Shown here piece after piece: positions 1-8,700 of a stretch of DNA of 64,000 bases. The stretch covers positions 50,566 to 114,565 of the forward strand of contig JBAXVX010000010.1 of assembly GCA_037128705.1 (NCBI GenBank). Direction: 5' to 3'. Below the pieces are notes generated by a model. It saw nothing but the letters and a program-made list of their open reading frames with translations. It had not been told where the DNA came from and made no database searches. Position numbers and translations under genes: made by a program. Source of the stretch: CAIVAT01 sp037128705. GTDB taxonomy: Bacteria; Bacteroidota; Bacteroidia; Bacteroidales; FEN-979. Numbering within the stretch: position 1 is the stretch's first letter; each line of letters opens with the position of its first letter.

Positions 1-1017
1 ATTCCGGACCGATGATGACCAGTAATTTCCAACGGTTATCTGCCTGAAATCATAACTGCCTCCATAATTTAGTGCCAGGCATGGCCCACCGCAATCACCG
101 ATCACACAGTTCTCTGAAACAATAGAACTCCCAAACGCATAAATTCCTGCCGACGACATGTTTTGAATGATGCAATTGCTGATCCGAAGCATTGCAATTC
201 CCTGGGCTCCCATAGAATCAACAACAAATCCATAGGCGCCGTTTTTAGTATACAGATAGTTTATTTCATGGTCTTTGCTGCCAGATTCAAGGTATATTCC
301 TCCCCACTGACCGGGAAGATCCTTGTAAAACGGATCCATACGGTCGCCTTGAAAACGCACAGGATGATCAAGTGTCCCATGTATTTTCAATGTCGACTTG
401 AAAGAAACCGCCATGTAGGCATCCTTGTGAAAATACACCTTGGTCCCGGGCATGATGGTCAGGGTCGAGTTGGTGTCAATTCGAATGGAGCCGTAAATCA
501 CATGGGCTTTCAAACTGTCCCATATGATGCTCCCACCCAATTTGGCCTCACGGTAAAAAAATGCATTTTTTCCCCAGGCAACCAGTTTTACATTCTGCAA
601 AGTGCCATTGGTGTTAAATTGGATGGAATCGCTTACAATAAAGGGGATACTCTGGTTGTTGGGATCTATGGTGACCTTTACAAAAAGGTACAGGCTGTCA
701 TTCCCGGCGATTTCAAGATCTGAAGTGCTCAGGACCGGTGCTCCGTTAATGTTGAGCCTGAATGAGGAACCCTGGCCGCCCGATAGCCGAACATCCGCAA
801 TGCTGACCTTGTTTTTATTCGGGTTGTAAATCACCAGGCGCTGGGTAATGGATCCAACGGTTGGGAAAACGGTATCAAAGAAAACGGTATCGGTTGAAAA
901 GGAAAGCATTAACCCGGGACTTGTATCGATTTGATCCTTTTTTCGGCATGAAAGGATAAGCGTCAGTAAAAAAAACAATGAAATGGAGAGTAGGAGAAAT
1001 TTTGATATGCGGATCAT
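1..1017 (-). CDS. Beta-helix cell-surface lipoprotein, partial (C-terminus beyond window)
   Basis: Reading the minus strand from an ATG at 1017 gives 339 codons open to the first base of the window, so the 3' part of the gene lies outside. The N-terminus is a lipoprotein signal: basic start, a long Leu/Ile/Phe stretch and a lipobox ending in Ser-Cys at C24, then charged RKKDQ. Residues about 40-150 look like a beta-sandwich (TDTVFFDTVFPTVGS, DSIQFNTNG). From about residue 165 there are short beta-strand repeats with Gly and Asn turns (GSIRIDTNSTLTIMPGTKV, AGIYAFGSSIVSENC), typical of right-handed parallel beta-helix (pectate-lyase-like) surface proteins of Bacteroidota. It is probably anchored in the outer membrane. 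No catalytic residues can be assigned, and the substrate is unknown. Confidence 0.8.
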   Translation of the reverse strand, partial: MIRISKFLLLSISLFFLLTLILSCRKKDQIDTSPGLMLSFSTDTVFFDTVFPTVGSITQRLVIYNPNKNKVSIADVRLSGGQGSSFRLNINGAPVLSTSDLEIAGNDSLYLFVKVTIDPNNQSIPFIVSDSIQFNTNGTLQNVKLVAWGKNAFFYREAKLGGSIIWDSLKAHVIYGSIRIDTNSTLTIMPGTKVYFHKDAYMAVSFKSTLKIHGTLDHPVRFQGDRMDPFYKDLPGQWGGIYLESGSKDHEINYLYTKNGAYGFVVDSMGAQGIAMLRISNCIIQNMSSAGIYAFGSSIVSENCVIGDCGGPCLALNYGGSYDFRQITVGNYWSSSVRN

Positions 1018-1093
1018 TCTGGGTATTTTAGTGCGTCAAAATTAGGTATTTATTAACTTATCCATAGACTAACGGTAAAAACCGATAATATCG

Positions 1094-1101
1094 TACCTTT
1101 G
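1094..1101 (+). promoter_or_regulatory. Bacteroidota -7 box (TACCTTTG) of the glycogen operon
   Basis: TACCTTTG matches the Bacteroidota sigma-ABfr -7 consensus TAnnTTTG. It lies 53 bp before the ATG at 1155. No exact TTTG is found 19 bp upstream. It is the only promoter-like box seen before the four-gene alpha-glucan cluster, whose genes are separated by at most 58 bp. Confidence 0.6.
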
Positions 1102-1154
1102 CAAATCATTTTTTTTGCCCTATATTTGAAAAATTGTCAGGAAAACCAAGCAAG

Positions 1155-3098
1155 ATGAGTTATATAAATTTTGATAAAAGTCAACTGGTAAATTTAGAAT
1201 ACTCCTTAAGCCGCGAACTATTGCGATCGAACAGGGCGGGATCCTATGCAAGTTCAACCATCATTAATTGCAATACCCGTAAATATCATGGAATGCTCGT
1301 TACCAACCAGCCCGGTATTGATAATGAAAATCATGTGCTCCTCTCTTCGCTCGATGAAACTGTTATCCAAATGGACTCCGAGTTCAACCTTGGCATTCAT
1401 AAATATCCGGGAGGAGTATTCAATCCCAAGGGACACAAATACCTGAGAGACTTTTCAACCGAACCATACCCGAAAATGACCTATCGTGTCGGCGGGGTTA
1501 TTCTTACCAAGGAGATGGTCTTTACCACCCATGAAGACCGGATGCTCATAAAATACACCCTGGTTGATGCACATTCCCCGACAAAACTGAGATTAAAGCC
1601 TTTTCTGGCCTTCCGTAACATACATGCCCTGAGCAAGGAAAACATCTTTGCGGACAAGAAGTATGAAATTGTTCCCCAGGGGATTAAAGTCCGCATGTAT
1701 CAGGGTTATACGGACCTTTTCATGCAAATTTCGAAAAATAATGAATACACCCATGTGCCTGATTGGTATTATAAAATTGAATACCAGGAGGAGATGGACA
1801 GGGGATACGAGTGCCAGGAGGATCTGTACATCCCCGGCTTCTTTGAGTTTGACATTAAAAAGGGAGAAAGTGTAATTTTTGCAGCAGGAACGAGGGAACT
1901 CAACCCTGCCTCCATGAAACGCACCTTCAATGCGGAATTGGCAAAAAGAACACCCCGCAATAAATTTGAAAACTGCCTCCAAAATGCCGCCCAGCAATTC
2001 ATTGTGAAGAAGGGGAAAAATACAGAGGTCCTGGCCGGGTTTCCATGGTTTGGCCGATCGGGGAGAAGTACATTTGTTTCCCTGCCAGGCCTGACGCTGG
2101 TTAACGCCGACACAGCCACCTGCAAGGCTGTGATCGACACCATGGTCAGTGAGATGAAAGGGCCGCTGTTCCCAAATTATGGAAGCGGACACAGTACGAC
2201 CTACAATTCTGCAGATACCTCACTGTGGTTTTTCTGGACTTTGCAGCAATATGCAGCGTTTACAGGTGATAAGAAAGAAATCTGGGCGACCTACGGGAAA
2301 AAGATGAAAATCATCCTTGACGGATACAGGGAGGGCACTGAGTTTAATATTCATATGGATTCCGATGGATTGATCTATGCAGGTTTGCCGGGAATGGCCC
2401 TGACCTGGATGGATGCCTACGCCTATGGGAAGCCCGTAACTCCAAGAATTGGTAAGACCGTAGAGATAAATGCCTTGTGGTACAATGCGATTTGTTTCAG
2501 TATGGAGCTTGCCAAACTTGACGGGGATAAGGCTTTTTGTAAAAGATGGGAACCCTTTGCCAAGCAGATTCCTGAATCCTTCATGGACAAGTTCTGGAGT
2601 CCTGAAAAACATTACCTGGCCGATTACATTGATGGTGAATACAAGGATTGGGCCGTCAGACCCAATATGGTCATTGCAGCCTCCCTGCCATTCAGTCCTG
2701 TTAAAGAGGACATCAGGAAGGAGGTGTTGAGCCGTGTTAAACAGGAACTGCTTACCCCACGCGGTCTTCGCACCCTGAGCCCTAAAAGCCCGGTGTACAA
2801 AGGATCCTATCTCGGGAATCCTTCTGAGCGCGAAGCCGCTTATCACCAGGGAACAGTATCGCCATGGTTACTGGGACATTTTGTTGAAGGATACCTGGCA
2901 ATTCACGGGAAGAGCGGATTATCGCTTATCCGGTCAATTTATGCCGGATTTGAATCCGTGATGACGGAGCATGGCATCGGAACGATCTCCGAAATATATG
3001 ATGGAGATCCACCGCATACAGCGAGGGGAGCCATTTCACAGGCTTCTTCTGTTGCTGAATTGCTTCGCATGGGTTTTCTGATGAAACAATATAGCTAA
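1155..3098 (+). CDS. Glycogen debranching enzyme (amylo-alpha-1,6-glucosidase, GDE_C type)
   Basis: Predicted to hydrolyse alpha-1,6 branch stubs of glycogen in the cytoplasm. The 647-residue protein has the N-terminal GDE beta-sandwich (NCNTRKYHGMLV near residue 45) and a C-terminal (alpha/alpha)6 barrel with FPWFGRSGRSTFVSLPGL, NSADTSLWFFWTLQQY, EINALWYNAICF and YHQGTVSPWLLGHF. The usual family form of the last motif is YHQGTVWPWL, so Trp is Ser here. There is no signal peptide. An in-frame TTG lies at 1134, but the ATG at 1155 (MSYINFDKSQL) fits the family N-terminus and the upstream promoter better. It is the first gene of an operon with a GT4 transferase, a GH57 enzyme and a synthase-phosphorylase fusion, which fits glycogen turnover. 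Confidence 0.9.
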   Translation: MSYINFDKSQLVNLEYSLSRELLRSNRAGSYASSTIINCNTRKYHGMLVTNQPGIDNENHVLLSSLDETVIQMDSEFNLGIHKYPGGVFNPKGHKYLRDFSTEPYPKMTYRVGGVILTKEMVFTTHEDRMLIKYTLVDAHSPTKLRLKPFLAFRNIHALSKENIFADKKYEIVPQGIKVRMYQGYTDLFMQISKNNEYTHVPDWYYKIEYQEEMDRGYECQEDLYIPGFFEFDIKKGESVIFAAGTRELNPASMKRTFNAELAKRTPRNKFENCLQNAAQQFIVKKGKNTEVLAGFPWFGRSGRSTFVSLPGLTLVNADTATCKAVIDTMVSEMKGPLFPNYGSGHSTTYNSADTSLWFFWTLQQYAAFTGDKKEIWATYGKKMKIILDGYREGTEFNIHMDSDGLIYAGLPGMALTWMDAYAYGKPVTPRIGKTVEINALWYNAICFSMELAKLDGDKAFCKRWEPFAKQIPESFMDKFWSPEKHYLADYIDGEYKDWAVRPNMVIAASLPFSPVKEDIRKEVLSRVKQELLTPRGLRTLSPKSPVYKGSYLGNPSEREAAYHQGTVSPWLLGHFVEGYLAIHGKSGLSLIRSIYAGFESVMTEHGIGTISEIYDGDPPHTARGAISQASSVAELLRMGFLMKQYS

Positions 3099-3121
3099 TT
3101 CCATGGATGGAGTGAGATGAA

Positions 3122-3156
3122 AATCGTAAATCGTACATTGTAAATCAAAAATTGAA
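3122..3156 (+). repeat. Degenerate 7-bp tandem repeat in the GT4 gene leader
   Basis: Five consecutive heptamers fill the spacer up to the ATG at 3157: AATCGTA, AATCGTA, CATTGTA, AATCAAA, AATTGAA. The first two units are identical and the others diverge. The array takes the place where a ribosome-binding site would lie, and no Shine-Dalgarno sequence is present. Confidence 0.7.
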
Positions 3157-4443
3157 ATGCGTGTTTTAATGTTTGGGTGGGAATTTCCCCCACATATCAC
3201 CGGAGGATTAGGAACTGCATGTTTCGGGCTAACAAAAGGCCTGGTCAAGCAAGGTGTGGAAGTTATTTTCGTTGTCCCCAAAGCCTATGGAGATGAAACC
3301 AAGGATGGATTTCGACTGGTGAATGCCAGTGATGTTACCCTTGATTTTACCCAGCAATGGACAAAAGAGCATCTTGAAATGATCCAGTTCATGGAAATTG
3401 GCTCCAACCTTGTTCCCTATCTCGATCCCGAAGAGTTTGAGAATGTAGTGAACAAAAGGGTGCTAACTGAAAAACAGGATATTCAATCCGTGTTTTCCAG
3501 ACAGTATTCCTTTTCGGGCCGATATGGCCCCAATCTCATGCAGGAGGTATCGAGGTATGCACTGGTCGCTTCTTCGATCGCTTCCAACAATACGTTCGAT
3601 GTGATCCATGCCCATGACTGGCTTACCTATCCCGCCGGCATTGCTGCCAAAAAGATCTCGGGAAAACCATTGGTTGTTCACGTTCATGCCACTGAGTTTG
3701 ACCGTTCAGGCGAACATGTCAACCAGCCTGTTTATGACATTGAACGGCAGGGAATGACCGAAGCTGACCTGGTTATAACTGTGAGTAACCTCACACGGCA
3801 GATCGTGATTGAAAAATATGGCATTGAGCCGGAGAAGGTGATCACGGTTCATAATGCAGTTGAACCTGTTGACCGGCCGGATCTGGTGGGCGTTACAAAG
3901 CATGTCAGGGAGAAGGTAGTTACCTTCCTCGGACGCGTAACCTATCAGAAAGGACCCGATTATTTTGTTGAGGCAGCTCACAAAGTTTTACAGCGTGATT
4001 CCAACGTGCGTTTTGTCATGGCAGGTTCGGGTGATTTGCTGAACCGCATGATCCGTCGTGTGGCCAAACTGAAAATCGCCACCAAGTTCCATTTCACCGG
4101 ATTTCTTGCCGGCCCTGAAGTGGATACCATGTTTGCGATGAGTGATGTTTACGTGATGCCTTCTGTTTCTGAGCCTTTCGGAATTTCTCCGCTTGAAGCC
4201 ATGCGGTCCAATGTTCCCGTTGTCATCTCCAAACAATCGGGGGTTGCCGAAGTGTTGCAACATGCCCTGAAGGTGGATTTTTGGGACATTGATGCACTGG
4301 CAGATGCCATTTATGGTATTCTCCATTATGAAGGCCTAAGTAAAATGTTTATCCGTTACGGCAAAACTGAAGTCGATAACCTTATCTGGGAAAATGCCGC
4401 CCTGAATATTTTAGAAGTATATAACAAAGCTGTTTATAAATGA
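3157..4443 (+). CDS. GT4-family glycosyltransferase (glycogen-synthase-like)
   Basis: A 428-residue GT-B fold glycosyltransferase without signal peptide. The N-terminal Rossmann half starts MRVLMFGWEFPPHITGGLG, the Gly-rich acceptor/donor loop seen in starch and glycogen synthases. HAHDWLTYPAG lies near residue 155. The C-terminal half has FLGRVTYQKGPDYFVEA and an intact E-x7-E nucleotide-sugar motif (SEPFGISPLEAM, about residues 345-356). It follows the debranching gene by 58 bp and precedes the GH57 gene by 4 bp, so it is likely co-transcribed. In Bacteroidota a GT4 gene of this kind regularly sits beside GH57 and debranching genes. The donor (UDP- or ADP-glucose) and the exact product cannot be told from sequence. 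It may be the alpha-1,4-glucan synthase or a primer-forming enzyme. Confidence 0.85.
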   Translation: MRVLMFGWEFPPHITGGLGTACFGLTKGLVKQGVEVIFVVPKAYGDETKDGFRLVNASDVTLDFTQQWTKEHLEMIQFMEIGSNLVPYLDPEEFENVVNKRVLTEKQDIQSVFSRQYSFSGRYGPNLMQEVSRYALVASSIASNNTFDVIHAHDWLTYPAGIAAKKISGKPLVVHVHATEFDRSGEHVNQPVYDIERQGMTEADLVITVSNLTRQIVIEKYGIEPEKVITVHNAVEPVDRPDLVGVTKHVREKVVTFLGRVTYQKGPDYFVEAAHKVLQRDSNVRFVMAGSGDLLNRMIRRVAKLKIATKFHFTGFLAGPEVDTMFAMSDVYVMPSVSEPFGISPLEAMRSNVPVVISKQSGVAEVLQHALKVDFWDIDALADAIYGILHYEGLSKMFIRYGKTEVDNLIWENAALNILEVYNKAVYK

Positions 4444-4447
4444 TCAT

Positions 4448-5788
4448 ATGAGATCCATCTGCCTTTATTTTCAAGTCCATCAGCCATTCCGCCTTCGGAC
4501 TTACCGGTTTTTCAATATCGGAAGTGATCATCATTATTATGATGATTATCAGAATCGACATATTATTCGAAGGGTTGCAGAAAAATCATACCTTCCGGCC
4601 AATCACCTTATGTTGAGTCTTATCAAGGAATTTGGGACAGCTTTTAAGGTAAGCTATGCCATTTCCGGAACTGCCCTGGAACAGCTGCAAACCTATGTGC
4701 CGGATGTGATTAAAAGTTTCCGGCAACTGGCTGATACGGGGCAGGTTGAATTTATTGCCGAGACCTATGCTCATTCATTGGCTTCGCTCGGAAATAAAGA
4801 TGAATTTGTTCGTCAGGTTGAAATGCATGCATCCAAAATTGAAGAATTGTTTGGAAAACGGCCTACGACTTTCCGCAATACCGAGTTGATTTATTCAGAT
4901 ACGATTGGTGAGATGGTCGCCGATATGGGATTCCATACCATGCTTACTGAGGGTGCCAAACATGTGCTCGGCTGGAAGAGTCCCAACTACATGTATTGCA
5001 ATAATATCAATCCAAAGTTGAAAGTCCTGTTGCGGAATTTTCGGATGAGTGACGATCTGACCTTCCGGTTCTCAAATCAGGATTGGTCGGAATGGCCATT
5101 GACAACAGAGAAATTCGTGAAATGGCTGAATAAAATTGAAAAGAAGGAGGAGGTCGTCAATTTATTTCTTGATTATGAGACTATCGGAGAACATCAATGG
5201 AAAGAGACCGGTATATTTGATTTCTTCAAGCACCTGCCGGCAACCGTATTCTCCAATTCAAACTTTAACTTTAGTACCCCTGAGCGTCTGTATCAGCAGC
5301 TTCAGCCTGTTGCAGCCATTTCTGTCCCTCATCCCATCTCCTGGGCTGACGAGGAACGCGACCTGACTGCCTGGCTGGGCAATGAACTTCAGGACGAAGC
5401 CTTTGGGAAATTATACTCATATCAAGGCAAGGTTAAACAGTGCACTGATCAGGAGATTCACCGGGACTGGATTTACCTTCAAACCAGTAACCATTTTTAC
5501 TATATGTGTACGAAATGGTTCTCATCCGGGGAGGTTCATAAATACTTCAACCCATACGGTTCACCCTATGAGGCATTTATCAATTATATGAATGTTCTCT
5601 CCGATTTTATGATCAGGGTGGATGATTGTTTAAGCAATCAGATTTCTGAAAAGGCGGCTGCAGTTAAACCAGCTTCGTCAAAAGCAGTTAAAACTCCCGC
5701 AAAAACAAAATCTTCACCGGCAAAGGCAGTGAAAACGACGATAAAGAAAAAGGCCAAAGCCACAAATGTTATAAAAAAAGCAAAATAA
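4448..5788 (+). CDS. GH57 alpha-amylase/glucanotransferase with basic C-terminal tail
   Basis: A 446-residue intracellular GH57 family protein. Family motifs are visible in order: YFQVHQPFRL (region 1, residue 7 on), GQVEFIAETYAHSLASLG (region 2), FRNTELIYSD (region 3, probable nucleophile Glu), and LDYETIGEHQW (region 4, probable acid Asp). The enzyme should cut or rearrange alpha-1,4-glucans. Residues 400-446 form an unusual tail of 47 residues with 15 Lys and 11 Ala (for example SPAKAVKTTIKKKAKA), resembling histone H1-type tails and absent from GH57 catalytic domains. It starts 4 bp after the GT4 stop and ends 3 bp before the fusion gene, so translation is probably coupled. Confidence 0.9.
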   Translation: MRSICLYFQVHQPFRLRTYRFFNIGSDHHYYDDYQNRHIIRRVAEKSYLPANHLMLSLIKEFGTAFKVSYAISGTALEQLQTYVPDVIKSFRQLADTGQVEFIAETYAHSLASLGNKDEFVRQVEMHASKIEELFGKRPTTFRNTELIYSDTIGEMVADMGFHTMLTEGAKHVLGWKSPNYMYCNNINPKLKVLLRNFRMSDDLTFRFSNQDWSEWPLTTEKFVKWLNKIEKKEEVVNLFLDYETIGEHQWKETGIFDFFKHLPATVFSNSNFNFSTPERLYQQLQPVAAISVPHPISWADEERDLTAWLGNELQDEAFGKLYSYQGKVKQCTDQEIHRDWIYLQTSNHFYYMCTKWFSSGEVHKYFNPYGSPYEAFINYMNVLSDFMIRVDDCLSNQISEKAAAVKPASSKAVKTPAKTKSSPAKAVKTTIKKKAKATNVIKKAK

Positions 5789-5791
5789 AAT

Positions 5792-8700
5792 ATGCCATTA
5801 AAGGATAAACCACGGATAATCCCGGATTACCTATTTGAAACAAGCTGGGAAGTTTGTAACAAAGTTGGAGGGATATACACTGCAATTGCCACAAAGGCCC
5901 GGATACTGACCGAAGAGTACAAGGATAATTACATTCTCATAGGACCCGATGTTTGGAAGGAAACCCACCAGAATCCGGAATTTATTGAGGATAAATTTTT
6001 ATATAAATCGTGGCGTGAAACTGCAGAATCTGAAGGATTGCACTTTAAACTCGGAAGATGGAACATTCCAGGGAAACCGGTGGTGATCCTGGTTGATTTT
6101 ACCCAGTACTTTTCCGAGAAGGATATGATTTTCGCACACTTCTGGGAACGATATAAACTTGATTCACTCAGCGGCGACTGGGATTATATTGAACCGGCTT
6201 TTTTCGGCTATGCTGCAGGGAAGATCATCGACAGTTTTTACAACTTCAATCTGTCACATCACGATAAAATTATCGCCCAGTTCCATGAATGGATGACAGG
6301 CACCGGTATTCTTTATCTGAAGGAACACATCCCGCAGGTTGGGACAGTGTTTACGGCCCACGCAACTGTGGTAGGACGGACGATTGCCGCCAACGGACTG
6401 CCGTTGTATAAAAATTTAGAGAACTACAGCGCTGAAGCCATTGCCAAACAATTTGGAGTGATGGCCAAGTTTTCCTTGGAGAAATTGTCTGCACATGAGG
6501 CGGACTATTTCACCACGCAAAGTCAAAGTATCAACAACGAATGTCGTCACTTTCTTGAAAAAGAGGCTGATCTGCTGACCCCCAACGGATTTGATGATTC
6601 ATGGGTGCCGGTTAAGGAGAACTATCTTGAAAAACGAGGCCGGTCCCGCAGCAAACTGCTGGAAGTTGCCACCGCTCTTACCGGAGAAGAATTCTCGGTG
6701 GATACCATTCTTATCCTCACCAGTGGCAGGTATGAAATGCGCAACAAAGGTTTTGATGTTTTCATTGACTCCCTTGGTTTGCTGAACAAACAATCAAAAC
6801 TACCTGAGAAAGTGATTGCCTTCCTCGCAGTTCCTTCGGGACAGAGTATCCCCCGAAAAGATATTCTTGACCGAATGAATCATAAGGAAGCTGGTCAGTT
6901 GAGAAAGGAAGATTACTGTACCCATGGATTGATTGAGCCTGAGAATGACCTGATTCTGAAAAGAATTAAAGCAAATGGCCTGTTAAACAGGCCGGCTGAT
7001 AGCGTAAAAATTGTATACATCCCCACTTATCTGAATGGATCAGATGGGATCTTCAACCTGAATTATTATGATTTGCTGATAGGTTTTGACGGCACCGTAT
7101 TTCCTTCCTATTACGACCCATGGGGCTATTCTTCACTGGAGAGCCTTGCCTTTCATATTCCTTCCATTACCACATCCCTGACTGGTTTTGGACAATGGAT
7201 TAAATCACTGTTCCCGACTGTAAAAGATTGCACGGCAGTAATCGACCGGAATGATGATAATGACAGCGAAGTCGCCGAGAGCATATCAAAACACATATTC
7301 AGTTGTGCCTCAAAGTCAGTGAAAGACATTATTAAGGCCAGGATCAAAGCGTACGAGATATCAAGGTCAGCTTTATGGAAAAACCTCATCATCAATTATG
7401 ATGAAGCATATTCAGAAACTCTTGAAGAAACTGCGCTGAGAGCCGACCTGTATGCCGGAAAGCAGCCTCATTTGTTTTCTGCCTCCCTGAAATGTGCTGT
7501 AAATGCAAAACCTGACTGGAAAAAGGTTCTCATCCAGCAGCGTCTTCCCGAAAACCTTGCCAGTATTGAACGCCTTGCAAAAAACCTGTGGTGGTCCTGG
7601 AATTACCAGGGATCAGAATTGTTTGAAATGATCAATAAGGATCGCTGGTATGAATTAAAATTTAACCCGATAGCCCTCATTGAATCGTTATCATTCAATG
7701 AACTGCAGGATCTGAGTGCAAATGAGAAATTTGTAAATAAGCTCGTTAAAGTTACTGCCAACTTTGACTCATACATGGCGAAAGCGGCCGAAAAGCCTAA
7801 GGATATGGTAGGCTATTTCAGTATGGAATATGGGTTGCATGATACCATTAAGATCTTTTCAGGTGGATTGGGTATGCTGGCAGGTGATTACCTGAAAGAG
7901 GCCAGCGATTCAAATTATAACATCGTTGGTGTGGGACTGCTTTACAGGTATGGATATTTTACACAGAGCCTGTCAATTTTTGGCGACCAGATCGCAACAT
8001 ACACACCTCAGAAATTCACCCATTTACCTTTGATTCCCATTCGGGATGATAAGGGAAACTGGTTGAAGATCACCTTTGCCTTGCCTGGCCGTATGATGTA
8101 CGCAAAAATATGGCGGTGTGATGTAGGCAGGGTCCCCTTATATCTGTTGGATACAGACATTGAGGAAAACGAAGAAGCTGACCGCAGCATTACCCACCAG
8201 TTGTACGGCGGAGATCTTGAAAACCGGCTGCGCCAGGAAATACTTCTTGGGATTGGTGGCATCAGGATGCTTGACGCAATTGGCATACACCCTGACGTTT
8301 ATCACAGCAACGAGGGACATTCCGCATTTATCGGACTGGAAAGGTTGAGGAAATTTATCCAGAATGAGAAGCTCACATTTTCGCAGGCTATTGAAATGGT
8401 GCGGTGTTCCACCTTATTTACAACACATACGCCTGTTCCCGCCGGTCATGATACATTCCCTGAAGATCTTTTGCGCCGCTACTTGTCGCATTACCCCGAT
8501 TACCTGAGTCTCAAATGGGAACAGTTTATGAATCTTGGGCGCATGGTGGATTTCGATGTCAATGAAAAATTCTCCATGAGTGTTCTGGCCGCAAAATTGT
8601 CACAGGAAATTAACGGTGTCAGCCGGATTCATGGAAGGGTTACAAGGGAGATGTTTGTAAAGCTTTACCATGGATATTATCCTGAGGAGTTGCATATCGG

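Noticed and set aside
163..723. 186-residue plus-strand open frame
   Set aside because: It is antisense to the beta-helix lipoprotein gene, which has a signal peptide and continues across the whole stretch. The plus frame has no recognisable domain.
1058..1066. TTATCCATA, one mismatch from a DnaA box
   Set aside because: A single copy between unrelated genes, far from dnaA, with no cluster or unwinding element.
1593..2192. 199-residue minus-strand open frame inside the debranching gene
   Set aside because: A shadow of a strongly conserved plus-strand gene; no motif or start signal.
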